Below, piece after piece: positions 1 through 8,558 of a stretch of DNA of 64,000 bases (positions are counted from its first letter, which is position 1; each line of letters begins with the position of its first letter). Position numbers and translations under genes: made by a program. Source of the stretch: Acidobacteriota bacterium (GTDB lineage: Bacteria > Acidobacteriota > Terriglobia > Acidiferrales > UBA7541); NCBI GenBank assembly GCA_021832085.1, contig JAKBLM010000007.1:1-64000 (forward strand). Reading direction: 5' to 3'. The notes beneath the pieces were generated by a model. It had not been told where the DNA came from, did not search any database, and saw nothing but the letters and a program-made list of their open reading frames with translations.

Positions 1-357
1 ATGGGGCTTTGGTGACGGGCCACCGTCTCGGTGGCCCGAGCAAGGCGGGGCCGCGTTAGCGACCCCGAATAGCCGCTTTGAGCGGCTCACATCCTAAAGC
101 CCCCGGCTTTGCCGGGGGATACTTACCAGGTTTTGAGCGTAAACTCCGAGCGGTTTGCTGGGTGTCGCTTACGGCCCAAAGGACCCTTCCCAACCTTCCT
201 CATTTGTCCGTATGTCCGCCCGCCTGAAGCCGAGGCCCTAACAGGGGCTGCCGGGCTTGTCTGGTGGTAGAATCTCGCCATTCCGCTTATGGGGCGGCGG
301 CCATCTTAGACCGACATTGCCGGTCGCGCGGCTGGGCCATAGCACCGGAGCAAGGGC
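1..357. other. Non-coding left edge with three short hairpins
   Basis: No convincing gene is present. Three perfect inverted repeats with tiny loops follow each other: 17-37 (gggccaccg / cggtggccc, loop tct), 71-87 (agccgct / agcggct, loop ttg) and 100-118 (cccccggc / gccggggg, loop ttt). None is followed by a T-run, so they do not look like ordinary intrinsic terminators. The stretch 119-357 shows nothing recognisable except a ribosome-binding-like 'ggagcaaggg' just before the start at 358. Confidence 0.6.
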
Positions 358-1431
358 ATGATTCGCCAATCATCTGAGCAGAGCTATTCGGGAGTTGGAA
401 ATGAAAGTTGCCCGCTGAGGCCTGTTTGGAGGTGGACTCTCGCGGCGCTCGTCCTGTGCGTTGCACTTGGCTCGCTGCCGGCGGCGTGGGCGATTCCGCC
501 CCACTTGGGCAGTCCGGCGAGTTCCTCGGCAGAGCAGAATGGTGCACGGAAAACGGCCGTCCCGGCGCACGAACCCGCGGGAACTTGGTACGCGAAGCTC
601 AACGGCAGGCTGTTCGCGCTGCTGTTCCTTGCCTATCGGGGCGGCCAATTTTCCGGGGAACTTACGCTTCCGCAATTCGTGTCGATCGGAGTGGACGGAT
701 ACGTGGAGGATTTCGGCCGCGCTGTTGAAACGGGCTCCTTTGCCGGGGCCGTGCTGAAGCACGGGCGCATCCGCTTTTCGATGGAAAGAGGCGGCAACCG
801 GGACTCTTTTGAATTCACGCCGGATAGTCGCAATCGCGCCATCCTCCAGGCTGTGGGGCTTCATCCCTGGGATCTGCGCCGAGGCGGATCGGCGCTGCGT
901 TTCCCCTCGCCCAGCTATTCGCCGCAGATTGTCGCGCTTCAGCACAAACTCACGCGAATGGTGCGTTCCGATCAGGCGGTACGAACGGGCAAGCAAATTG
1001 ATCCGAAGGCAATGGAAGCTGTGGATGCCCGCCACCGGGCGGAAGTGATGAGCATTTACAAGAAGTACGGATGGCCCACGTGGTCCCTGGTCGGCCACCA
1101 CGCGGCGCACAACTACTGGCTGCTCGTCCAGCACCAGGCGCCCGCGATCCAGCGAGAACTGCTGCCGTCGCTGCGGCGTGCCGTCGCCGCGAAGGAAGCC
1201 TCTCCGCAGGATTATGCCTACCTGTACGACAGGGTGATGGTTGGGGAAGGGAAACCGCAGCGTTGGGGCACTCAGGTGGCGTGCAAGGAAGGGAAGCCCG
1301 TCCTCGATCCCGTGGTCGATCCGGCCGGGTTGGCGGCGCGGCGCAAGGCGCTGCACATGGGGCCGGAAGGGGAATACGTGAAAATGCTGGACCCCATGTG
1401 TCGGGCGATGCAACCCCAGAGGCCGAAATAG
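358..1431 (+). CDS. Secreted DUF6624-like protein
   Basis: A 357-aa protein of unknown function. Residues about 23-45 form a hydrophobic export segment ending near 'LPAAWA'. The C-terminal half (from about residue 215) matches the DUF6624 pattern: 'YGWPTWSLVG', a 'QHQAP' element, 'AYLYDRV', 'QRWGTQ', and a closing 'ARRKALHMGP' followed by 'EYVKML'. DUF6624 has no established activity. The middle segment resembles no family I know. The ATG has 'ggagcaaggg' about 5 nt upstream. The gene stands alone, 250 bp ahead of the bactofilin gene. The family call is from memory of the motif order; the export call is from the sequence. Confidence 0.75.
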   Translation: MIRQSSEQSYSGVGNESCPLRPVWRWTLAALVLCVALGSLPAAWAIPPHLGSPASSSAEQNGARKTAVPAHEPAGTWYAKLNGRLFALLFLAYRGGQFSGELTLPQFVSIGVDGYVEDFGRAVETGSFAGAVLKHGRIRFSMERGGNRDSFEFTPDSRNRAILQAVGLHPWDLRRGGSALRFPSPSYSPQIVALQHKLTRMVRSDQAVRTGKQIDPKAMEAVDARHRAEVMSIYKKYGWPTWSLVGHHAAHNYWLLVQHQAPAIQRELLPSLRRAVAAKEASPQDYAYLYDRVMVGEGKPQRWGTQVACKEGKPVLDPVVDPAGLAARRKALHMGPEGEYVKMLDPMCRAMQPQRPK

Positions 1432-1680
1432 CGGACCTGATAGGTGGAAAGCGGCGGATTTTCAACGAACGTTTGCCCCTCCGGTTCCCCTGTACTATAT
1501 TCAACAAGATTCCTGCGCCGACTCGCCGGCCGACGGCCCACGGGCGAGTGCAGGCAGGCCGGGACGGGAGGCGTCCGTGTGGGGAAGGCAGCGCGACAGC
1601 GTCACTCCGGCAACGCCCACCCCGCAACCTTCCGCTCTCTCGTTTCCGTCTGATCCCCATGCGAGGCGTCGAAGATCATC

Positions 1681-2088
1681 ATGAGCTCTATTTCAGAAGG
1701 TCTGAAAATCAAAGGGGAAGTGCAGGGCACCGAGGATTTGCGCGTGGATGGCGAAATCGAAGGGCGCATCAACCTTCCGGGCGCGTCGGTGGTGATCGGG
1801 CCGAAAGGCCGGGTGACCGGCGACGTCGAAGCGCGTGAAGTGGTGCTCGAGGGAACCACGCGCGGGAATCTGACGGCGCGCGAGCGGGTGCGCATTGCCA
1901 CAACCGGCAAGCTCGAAGGCGACGTGACCGCCGAGCGCCTGGTGATCGAGGAGGGCGCGCACGTCTCCGGCCGCGTCGACGTGGGCGCCGGCGAAGCGCG
2001 CGCGGCCAAGCCGGCCGCCGCCCGTCCGGCAACCCCAGCAGGTGCGCCGGCCGCTACCCCCTCCGCCCCAAGGACCACCGCCGGATAA
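1681..2088 (+). CDS. Bactofilin (polymer-forming cytoskeletal protein)
   Basis: A 135-aa protein. Residues 1-105 consist of short repeated beta-helix rungs rich in G, V and E ('GLKIKGEVQGTEDL', 'VDGEIEGRI', 'GRVTGDVEAREVVLEG', 'GKLEGDVTAERLVIEEG'). This is the bactofilin fold, which polymerises without nucleotide into membrane-associated filaments. An Ala/Pro-rich disordered tail follows (about 108-135), as is usual for the family. The length is typical. It ends only 3 nt before the next gene, so the two are probably co-transcribed and translationally linked. The 250 bp upstream hold no gene; a 'tactat' element near 1493 could be a -10 box but lacks a clear -35. Confidence 0.93.
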   Translation: MSSISEGLKIKGEVQGTEDLRVDGEIEGRINLPGASVVIGPKGRVTGDVEAREVVLEGTTRGNLTARERVRIATTGKLEGDVTAERLVIEEGAHVSGRVDVGAGEARAAKPAAARPATPAGAPAATPSAPRTTAG

Positions 2089-2091
2089 CCT

Positions 2092-2763
2092 ATGGACGTG
2101 CTGGGCAAGCTGCGTACGTCCGACGAGCGGCCCGGCCGTTCGGCGGATTCGTCGCGGCTGGGCGCAGTCAGCGTGCGCCGATCGAACGGGTTGAAGGATT
2201 TCCTCTGGCTCATGCCGGAAGTGGAGCAGGGCCGGCTGCTCGATCTTGGCCCGGTGGCGCAATCGACCGTGATGTTTTTCACCGACCGCGGCTTTCGCGT
2301 CACGACCGAAGACGTGGTGCGCAGCTGGGACGACTTCGAAGCCGGCTGGAAGCGCGAGCATGCCGGCAGCGACCCTGCCGAGCCGCCCGATCCCGCGGAG
2401 ATCGCCGCCGCATTCCTCGAGAGCAATCTCCGGTTCGAGCCGGAATCCTTTCACGGGATCCTCGCCTGGGACGCCTGCGACTATCTTGAAACCGAGCTGC
2501 TGGCGCCGCTGGTGGCGCGGCTGCACGAGCTGGTCGCGCCGAGCGGCGTTTTGCTCGCCGCCTTCCACGATGCGATGGAGGTCGAGCCGGTGAATTACCG
2601 GGTGCGGGACAACGAAACCGTGGACCTGGTTCCGGCACGCCGCCAGCAGCCGATTCGGCGCGTCTTCCAGAACCGCGAAATCCTCGCGCTGTTTGCCGGT
2701 TTCCGTTCCTCGCGCACCTACGTGGGCCGCGACCACCTCCGCGAAGCCCTTTTCCTGAAATAA
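2092..2763 (+). CDS. SAM-dependent methyltransferase-like protein next to bactofilin
   Basis: A 223-aa protein with a class I methyltransferase layout. A glycine-containing motif I stands at about residues 46-52 ('RLLDLGPV'). It is followed by the second strand 'FRVTTED', an acidic motif near 'FHGILAWDACDYL' (about 122-134), and a post-motif strand 'LVAPSGVLLAAFHDA' (about 148-162). Motif I is degenerate: the usual DxGxGxG is reduced to D-L-G-P-V, so activity is uncertain. It starts 3 nt after the bactofilin stop. This arrangement suggests a role tied to bactofilin filaments or envelope modification, but the substrate is unknown. Confidence 0.72.
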   Translation: MDVLGKLRTSDERPGRSADSSRLGAVSVRRSNGLKDFLWLMPEVEQGRLLDLGPVAQSTVMFFTDRGFRVTTEDVVRSWDDFEAGWKREHAGSDPAEPPDPAEIAAAFLESNLRFEPESFHGILAWDACDYLETELLAPLVARLHELVAPSGVLLAAFHDAMEVEPVNYRVRDNETVDLVPARRQQPIRRVFQNREILALFAGFRSSRTYVGRDHLREALFLK

Positions 2764-2807
2764 CCCTGAAGATAGCCTGGCTCGCCGCCTCAGGCTCGGA
2801 ACCGGTA

Positions 2808-2871
2808 CGGGCGGGTTTCAAACGCGCCTTTTGCGTCCCGGACGGGCTCAGGGGACCAGCCCCTACAAATG
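2808..2871 (+). repeat. Dispersed repeat family C, copy 1
   Basis: About 64 bp that is roughly 75% identical by eye to 14548-14611. Shared core pieces are 'gggcg.gttt.aa.cgcg', 'ttytgcgtcccggacg' and 'gctya.gggac'. Both copies lie in the same orientation, just after a gene end and outside any ORF. It is an interspersed repeat of unknown nature. Confidence 0.6.
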
Positions 2872-2951
2872 CGCGAGGCACCGGCGAGCACGGAGAACAC
2901 AGCCAAGGTGTGGTCCTTCATTCATTTTTCGTGAGAGAAGAAAAAACGAGG

Positions 2952-3611
2952 CTAGTCTTCGGGCTGGACGCCGGGAACGGCGCCGGCAGCTTTCGCTCGG
3001 CGCTGGCGCAACAAGTGGAGGGCCGGCGGGATGAGTGAAACCACGACGACCACGGCAATCACCCATTGAATTTCCTTGTCGATGTTCGGAACGACCGAGC
3101 CGAGGAAAAATCCGCCGAGCACCATCGCGAGCACCCAGGTGACGCCGCCGCAGATGTCGAAGGCGAGAAACCGGCGATATTTCATTCGCGCCGCCCCGGC
3201 CACCGCGGGGCAGAAAGTGCGCGCGATCGGAATGAATCGCGCCAGGATGATCGCCTTGCCGCCGTGGCGCTCGTAGAACTCGTGCGCGTCGCGCAGATGG
3301 CGCTGCTTGAAAAAGCGGGAATCGGGCCGGCTGTAAAGGGTCTGGCCGGCTTTCCAGCCGATGAAGTAGCCGAGCTGATCGCCAGCCACCGCGCAGATCG
3401 GCACCAGTCCCACGAGCAGGGCCAACTTTAGTTGTCCGGCGGCGGCAAAGATGCCGGCGGTGATCAGCAGGGAATCGCCGGGCAGGAAAAAGCCGGCGAA
3501 AAGGCCGGTTTCGATGAAGATGATTCCGCAGATCATCACCATGCCGCCCCATTCGATCAACCCGCGAACGTTGTAAATGGTTTGGATCAGGTTATGGATC
3601 AGCTCGAGCAC
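2952..3611 (-). CDS. DedA family membrane protein (VTT domain)
   Basis: A 219-aa integral membrane protein of the DedA/SNARE-associated family. These proteins are linked in other bacteria to undecaprenyl-phosphate or phospholipid flipping and to envelope homeostasis. Visible signatures are an N-terminal hydrophobic region ending 'FAGFFLPGDSLLITAG' (about 41-56), a 'GDQLGYFIGWKAG' element (about 78-90), and the conserved 'ARFIPIARTFCPAVAG' (about 124-139) with its essential arginines. Three further membrane segments follow. The length matches the family. The gene is convergent with the methyltransferase gene. The substrate cannot be told from sequence. Confidence 0.93.
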   Translation of the reverse strand: MLELIHNLIQTIYNVRGLIEWGGMVMICGIIFIETGLFAGFFLPGDSLLITAGIFAAAGQLKLALLVGLVPICAVAGDQLGYFIGWKAGQTLYSRPDSRFFKQRHLRDAHEFYERHGGKAIILARFIPIARTFCPAVAGAARMKYRRFLAFDICGGVTWVLAMVLGGFFLGSVVPNIDKEIQWVIAVVVVVSLIPPALHLLRQRRAKAAGAVPGVQPED

Positions 3612-4127
3612 CGGTCCTCGATTTCCCCACTCGGCCGTTGGAGGCGCTTGGCCATCTTCTCCAAGATAGCAGAATTCGGGGGCGCAAGGGGCGGGATGCA
3701 GGCCGGGAATGGCGTAAGGCTAACGCTTCGTCGTTATGGTTCGAGCCGAGGCCAGCCGCGCCGCTAAAGGCGGAGCTCGGTGGTGTTGGCTTCAGCCTGC
3801 GTCTGCCGCGCCCCAACCGGGCAAATGGAGATATCGCCTGCCCTCCGCCGGTATCCCTTCCGCTGGCCCAGGCACGCCTGCCTGCGCACCGCCCGAGGCC
3901 GTAGCCGCCAGGGCACGGCAAAGATGGGCTTCTTCGCGTGGGTCGCCTGCGGCTATACTACGAAAAAGCCGGGATGGCTTACGGGTGTGAATTCGGCAGG
4001 CATTCCTGCCCTACGATTTCCGGGACCACTGACTTGAGCGATGAAAGGCGGTTGGCGTACGTCTGCGCGTTTTCGAGACAGGCCCCAGCCAGCCGCCGAG
4101 CCATCGGCGTGGAAAGGAGCGCAATCC
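3612..4127. other. Intergenic region without a gene
   Basis: About 516 bp between dedA and the exported-protein pair. Codon-like ORFs here show no domain or export signal and were treated as chance. An inverted element at about 3991-4012 (ggcaggcattcctgccctac) resembles the other short intergenic palindromes of this genome. A good Shine-Dalgarno 'ggaaaggagc' (4111-4120) belongs to the next gene. Confidence 0.5.
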
Positions 4128-4805
4128 ATGAGCAGAACGATGTGGGCTGTCGTGGTTTCCCTGGGAGCGACGCTGGCGCTGGCGGCCGCGGCTGTCGGCT
4201 GGGCAGGCACGCACCGCGCCGAGCCAGGTGCTCAAAGCGAGCAGAACGAAGCGGGCAAGGGGCTGTTCAATCGCAAGCCGTTCACCGCGGATATGGTGGT
4301 GACCGGCAGGGGAAACGGCAAGGAACTCCACGGTAAGATGTACGCCGGGGCTCACGCCTTACGGATGGATATGGAAGTGCAACCCGGCATGGAGAGCACT
4401 ATGATCGCCCGCTACGACAAAAAGGTGGTCTGGATGCTGCTTCCCGGCCGGCGGGAGTACATGGAGATGCCGATCAGTCCCCGCGCAGGCCTGATGGCCA
4501 CGCTGCGCGACCGCGACGCCAAGGTCGAGTTGCATGATCTGGGTGCGGAGAAAATCGGGCAGTACGAGTGTGAAAAGTACCGCGTCCACTCGACCATGGA
4601 CGGCCAGGAATCGAGTGGGCTCGTCTGGGTTGGCACGAGCGGGACCGCGAAGGGCTTCATCGTGCGCGTCGAAGACGAAAAGAGCGGATCGGTGAGTGAA
4701 TTTCGGGACATCCAGCCAGGCGAGCCGCCTGCTTCGGTCTTTGAACTGCCGGCCGGCTATCAAAAAATGCAGATGCCCGGCATGCCGGGCATGCCGCACC
4801 AGTAA
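4128..4805 (+). CDS. Exported DUF4412-like / LolA-fold protein, copy 1
   Basis: A 225-aa protein with a cleavable-looking export segment ('MWAVVVSLGATLALAAAAVG', residues 4-23). The body reads like a DUF4412 or LolA-type beta sheet: 'PFTADMVVTGRG', 'KMYAGAHALRMDM', 'IARYDKKVVWMLLPGRREYM', 'YECEKYRV' and 'GLVWVGTSGTAKGF'. The tail carries MPG repeats ('QMPGMPGMPHQ'), possibly metal-binding or disordered. I chose the ATG at 4128 because 'ggaaaggagc' lies 7 nt before it; the open frame extends upstream to 4041 with no export signal. It is followed 20 nt later by a paralogue. The function is probably binding or sensing in the periplasm, but it is not proven. Confidence 0.75.
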   Translation: MSRTMWAVVVSLGATLALAAAAVGWAGTHRAEPGAQSEQNEAGKGLFNRKPFTADMVVTGRGNGKELHGKMYAGAHALRMDMEVQPGMESTMIARYDKKVVWMLLPGRREYMEMPISPRAGLMATLRDRDAKVELHDLGAEKIGQYECEKYRVHSTMDGQESSGLVWVGTSGTAKGFIVRVEDEKSGSVSEFRDIQPGEPPASVFELPAGYQKMQMPGMPGMPHQ

Positions 4806-4825
4806 AGCAGGGGAAAAGAGGAAAA

Positions 4826-5542
4826 GTGGATAGCAAGAAGAGGATGGGGATTGCGGTTGCCTTCGTGGTAGTTGTCGGGGTGGCTGCGGCGGTAGTGGGA
4901 ACCGAATTCCGGGGCCATGGCGCCGCGGTTGCGGATCACCAGCCAATTTCGGACTTCAGCAAGCTACCGTTCACTGCCGACATGACGATCGTGACCAAAA
5001 TCCCCGAAGGCCACCACTTCCAGCCGAAGTCACAGGCGGGCAAGACTCCCACCGTGACGACGATCGTCTACCACGGCAAGATGTACGCCGGTCCTCACGC
5101 CCTGCGCACCGATATTCAAATGCAGCGGGGCATGACGGCCTCGGTGATCATTCGCTACGACAAAGGTGTCACCTGGATTCTCACGCCTCATCAGGGCTAC
5201 ATTCAGACGCCGATTGAAGAGCGAACCGATCTGCTCACCGCCCTCCGCGATCCGAATGCCCATGTTCGGAAAGAGGATCTCGGCCCGGCGCAGGTGGGCT
5301 CCTACGCCTGCGAGAAATACCAGGTGCAGGTGACCGAAAACAGCAAGCCGGAATCGGGCTGGATCTGGGTGGCCAGGCAGAAGGACCTGCACGGATTCAT
5401 CGTCAAGGCGGAGAACGGAAAGACGAAGGATAGCGTCGTCTTCAGCAACATCAGCCTTGTTCCGCCGAAACCCTCGGTCTTCGATCTCCCGCCCGGGTAC
5501 AAGGAATTGACCACTCCCAAGCAGGGCGCGGGCGGAAAATAA
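4826..5542 (+). CDS. Exported DUF4412-like / LolA-fold protein, copy 2
   Basis: A 238-aa paralogue of the preceding protein. It shares 'LPFTADMTIV', 'GKMYAGPHALRTDIQM', 'IIRYDKGVTWILTPHQGYIQ', 'LLTALRDPNAHV', 'YACEKYQV', 'GWIWVARQKDLHGFIVKAE' and a terminal 'SVFDLPPGYKEL'. A membrane/export helix occupies residues 7-25. The start is GTG at 4826 behind 'gaaaagagga'; ATG at 4844 is an in-frame alternative. The pair clearly arose by tandem duplication and then diverged. Copy 2 carries an insertion near residues 55-75 ('EGHHFQPKSQAGKTPTV') and lacks the MPG tail. It is likely one operon with copy 1. Confidence 0.75.
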   Translation: MDSKKRMGIAVAFVVVVGVAAAVVGTEFRGHGAAVADHQPISDFSKLPFTADMTIVTKIPEGHHFQPKSQAGKTPTVTTIVYHGKMYAGPHALRTDIQMQRGMTASVIIRYDKGVTWILTPHQGYIQTPIEERTDLLTALRDPNAHVRKEDLGPAQVGSYACEKYQVQVTENSKPESGWIWVARQKDLHGFIVKAENGKTKDSVVFSNISLVPPKPSVFDLPPGYKELTTPKQGAGGK

Positions 5543-5655
5543 GCCGCATCCTGCAGTAGCGCAGTCAACCCTGGTTGTGCGCCTTTCCTGGGGTAATCGC
5601 CGCTCGCGCCACAGCTGGCCACATCGTCACGCTCAAGGAATGCGTCGAGCGCCGC

Positions 5656-6639
5656 CTACCGGTCGTTCATTTCCTCGTGGAGGCAGACGGCAGCTCCGCC
5701 GGCGATGCCCGAATCCTCGTGGTAGCGGGCGCGCACAATCGGGATCTCCTTGCACCGTGAATTGATCGACCAGGCAGGCAGTTTCTCGCGAATCCGGTCG
5801 AACCAACCCGAGAGCAATTCGCCCATGCCGCCGCCGAAGATGACGACGTCGGGCTCGATCATATCGATGACGTTGCCAAGCCAGATCGCCAGGTAATCCG
5901 CGGTCTCGGCCAGCAATTCCGTGGCGACCGCGTCGCCCTGGCGGTAAGCGTCGCCGACAATCTGCCCGGTGATAGCTTCCGGATTGCCGCCGGCGAGTTC
6001 GATGATTTTCGTGGATTCGCCCTTCTCGGCCAGGCGCCGGCGCGCCCGAGCGGCGAGCGCCGGACCGCTGGCGAGCGCTTCGATGCAGCCGCGCTTGCCG
6101 CAGCCGCAGAGCGGCCCGTTGTAATCGATCGAGACGTGACCACCCTCGCCGGCGGCGCCGGTGCGCCCGTGATAAATGCGGCCGTCGAAGACGAGCCCGG
6201 TGCCGATGCCCGTCCCGATCGTCACGTAGAAGACTGAGGAAAAGCCCGCTCCGGCTCCCCACACCGCTTCGGCGAGCGCTGCCGCGTTGGCGTCGTTATC
6301 GATCACGGCCGGCAGCGACCAGGTCTCGGAAATCCGCTGCGCCAGCGGGAAATCGCGCCAGCAAGGCAAATTCGGCGGATTGATGATCACGCCCCGCCGC
6401 GGATCGAGCGGCCCCGGGCAGCTCACCCCAATGTAAAACCTCGGGCCCCGCCGCGGTCCGTCCGGCATGATCGAATCCACCACCCGCCGAACCTGGGCGA
6501 AAGCCTCTTCCCCGCTTGCCTGGCTTAACATCGGCGCACGCGTCTTTTCCCGGATTTTCCCGTGCGCGTTCACGACCCCGGCGGCGATTTTCGTGCCACC
6601 GATATCCACACCTATAAATACAGGTTCCGAAACAACCAT
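5656..6639 (-). CDS. ROK family sugar kinase (glucokinase-like)
   Basis: A 327-aa ROK kinase that would phosphorylate glucose or a related hexose or amino sugar with ATP in the cytoplasm. The N-terminal phosphate-binding loop is 'IGVDIGGTKIAAG' (about 8-20). A catalytic region 'PAVIDNDANAAALAEAVWG' lies near 110-128. A second phosphate loop, 'VTIGTGIGTGLVFDGRIYHG', covers about 139-158. The zinc-binding ROK signature is 'CGCGKRGCIEALASG' (about 179-193). No DNA-binding helix-turn-helix is present, so it is a kinase and not a NagC-type repressor. It is divergent from the transporter gene at 6738, about 100 bp away. Exact sugar specificity cannot be assigned. Confidence 0.93.
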   Translation of the reverse strand: MVVSEPVFIGVDIGGTKIAAGVVNAHGKIREKTRAPMLSQASGEEAFAQVRRVVDSIMPDGPRRGPRFYIGVSCPGPLDPRRGVIINPPNLPCWRDFPLAQRISETWSLPAVIDNDANAAALAEAVWGAGAGFSSVFYVTIGTGIGTGLVFDGRIYHGRTGAAGEGGHVSIDYNGPLCGCGKRGCIEALASGPALAARARRRLAEKGESTKIIELAGGNPEAITGQIVGDAYRQGDAVATELLAETADYLAIWLGNVIDMIEPDVVIFGGGMGELLSGWFDRIREKLPAWSINSRCKEIPIVRARYHEDSGIAGGAAVCLHEEMNDR

Positions 6640-6737
6640 AATGAGTATTACCCCCGCTTACTATGATAGCCGCCGGCTCGTGTTTCAGCTATAATCCGCC
6701 GCCGGCCGCGGCACACCCCGCCGCGCGGAGAAGGATC

Positions 6738-7748
6738 ATGAACCGGACGGCCGGCGGTGTCGGGCTGCTGCTCCTCGCCGGAGCGATGAATGGCAGCTTT
6801 GCGCTCCCCATGAAGTTTACAAAGCGGTGGGCGTGGGAAAACACGTGGTTCTTCTGGACTCTTTTTGCCCTGCTGATTTTCCCGCCGCTGTTCACTTTTC
6901 TCACGGTGCCGGCCATCGGCGCCGTTTACCGTGAAGCCAGCCGCGCGACCCTCTGGGCGGTCGTGTCCTTCAGCGCGGCCTGGGGCATCTCGCAGGTCTT
7001 CTTCGGCCTGGCGGTCGACGCGATCGGCATGGCCTTGTCGTTCTCGGTGATCCTGGGAATCTCGGCCGCGCTGGGCAGCATTATTCCGCTGGTGCGGCTG
7101 CATCCGGCCGAGGTGCTCGCGAGCGAGGGCCTCGCGGTGTATGCGGGCGTGCTGCTCGTGCTCGTTGGCGTCGGCATCTGTGCCGTCGCCGGCCGCAGGC
7201 GAGAAGCGAAGCTCGGCCGGCTGCCGGCCAAAGCGTCGGTGGCGATTGGCCTGCTGTTCAGCGTGATCAGCGGAGCGGGTTCCGCGCTGGTGAATTTGGT
7301 GTTGACGTTTGGCGATCCGCTGGTCGATCTGGCGCGGCGCATGGGCACGCCGGCGCGATGGGCGCCGAACGCGGTCTGGTTGCCGCTGACGGTAATCGGC
7401 GGTATTCCCAACCTCATTTATTGCCTCTACCTGATGCGCAAGAACAAAACTGGCCGTCAGCTTGGCGCCGGCGGCGCGGGCCATATTGGCCTGGCCGTCG
7501 TGATGGGCCTGTTCTGGTTTTTCAGCCTGGTCACCTACGGCATCGCCTCGGGCATGATGGGAAGTCTCGGCGCGGTGCTCGGCTGGCCGCTCTACATGTC
7601 GCTGATCGTGATCGCGGGAACGCTCTGGGGCGTGGTTACCGGCGAATGGCGCAACGCCGGCCGCGAGACGCTGCGGATCATGTGGGGCGGCGTGGGCGTG
7701 CTGGTCGCCGCGATTTTCGTGCTGGCCACCGGCGGCCGTTGGTTCTGA
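6738..7748 (+). CDS. RhaT-like sugar transporter (DMT superfamily)
   Basis: A 336-aa, roughly ten-helix membrane protein resembling the L-rhamnose/proton symporter RhaT. The opening 'LLLAGAMNGSFALPMKFTKRWAWENTW' pattern (split as GAMNGSFALPMK and KRWAWENTW), 'WGISQVFFGLAVDAIGMAL', 'SGAGSALVNLVLTFGDPL' and the C-terminal 'GVVTGEWRNAG' fit this family. I chose ATG at 6738, which is preceded by 'ggagaagga'; the frame is open upstream to 6663 but without a ribosome site. It is divergent from the ROK kinase. Together they suggest sugar uptake and phosphorylation, although rhamnose itself is not confirmed. Confidence 0.85.
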   Translation: MNRTAGGVGLLLLAGAMNGSFALPMKFTKRWAWENTWFFWTLFALLIFPPLFTFLTVPAIGAVYREASRATLWAVVSFSAAWGISQVFFGLAVDAIGMALSFSVILGISAALGSIIPLVRLHPAEVLASEGLAVYAGVLLVLVGVGICAVAGRRREAKLGRLPAKASVAIGLLFSVISGAGSALVNLVLTFGDPLVDLARRMGTPARWAPNAVWLPLTVIGGIPNLIYCLYLMRKNKTGRQLGAGGAGHIGLAVVMGLFWFFSLVTYGIASGMMGSLGAVLGWPLYMSLIVIAGTLWGVVTGEWRNAGRETLRIMWGGVGVLVAAIFVLATGGRWF

Positions 7749-7865
7749 TCGCGCCGTTTTTCCGCGGCTTTCTCCCTCCGAGTCAGGCGCGCCCCGCTCG
7801 GCGAGCCACTGCCGCCCTCCCTTCTCGGCCGTGATTGGACACCCGCCGCTCGTTGTGCTAGAAAC

Positions 7866-8558
7866 GTGAGCATGTCTTCACATTTTACCGGCGCGCCGCC
7901 GCGGCGCGTGCCACAGCAGCAGCGCGGCCGCCGGCGAGTCGAGCGCCTGCTCGGGGCCGCGGAATGCGTGATTGCCGAGGCGGGATACGACGCGGCGACG
8001 ATGTGCGGAATCGCCCGCCGCGCCGGATCGGCCGTTGGATCGCTCTACCAGTTTTTCCCCAACAAGGACGCGGTGGTTGAGGCGCTGCGCGCCCGCTACT
8101 TCGAGGAATATGAAGATTTCTGGAGCGACCTGCGGCCCGCAGGTCCGCCGCTGAGCATCGAACAACTGGTGAGCCGTTTGCTCGGCTTCCCCATCGCTTT
8201 CGCCCGCAAGCACCCGGCGTTTCTCCCGCTGCTGGACTTGCCTCCCACGGCCCATAGCCACCACAGGCGGGGCATGATCCGGGAGCGGATTGTCGACGCG
8301 CTGCGCGCCGGGCGGCCGCAGCTTTCGCGTCCCCGCGCCACGCGCATGGCCGCCGTGGTGCACCAGATCATTCGCGGCTGCCTGACGCTTTACGCCCGGG
8401 CTGACATCGAAAATAGAAAAGCGATCGTGGAGGAGTTCAAAGCCGTACTCGCCGGTTATCTGCGTGTCCGGCTCGAGGGAATTCCGTGTTGCGAGCGCCG
8501 CCCCAATGGCGTGGGTGCCGTTTCGGCGGCAGGCGCTCGGGGAGGAAGTAAGCATTGA
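7866..8558 (+). CDS. TetR/AcrR family transcriptional regulator
   Basis: A 230-aa repressor-type protein. The N-terminal TetR helix-turn-helix spans about residues 25-75 ('AAECVIAEAGYDAATMCGIA', then 'RRAGSAVGSLYQFFPNKDAV'). The C-terminal part is a helical ligand-binding domain. The start may be GTG at 7866 or ATG at 7872. Its stop codon overlaps the start of the efflux membrane-fusion gene, so it is the first gene of the operon and most likely autoregulates it and the pump. The last 25 residues are a Gly/Ala-rich extension encoded by the region that also supplies the next gene's ribosome site. Confidence 0.9.
   Translation: MSMSSHFTGAPPRRVPQQQRGRRRVERLLGAAECVIAEAGYDAATMCGIARRAGSAVGSLYQFFPNKDAVVEALRARYFEEYEDFWSDLRPAGPPLSIEQLVSRLLGFPIAFARKHPAFLPLLDLPPTAHSHHRRGMIRERIVDALRAGRPQLSRPRATRMAAVVHQIIRGCLTLYARADIENRKAIVEEFKAVLAGYLRVRLEGIPCCERRPNGVGAVSAAGARGGSKH

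Noticed and set aside
370..1413. Long open frame on the minus strand opposite the DUF6624 gene
   Set aside because: High GC makes antisense frames long. It has no domain, no export signal and an unlikely composition, while the plus-strand gene has a signal peptide and family motifs.
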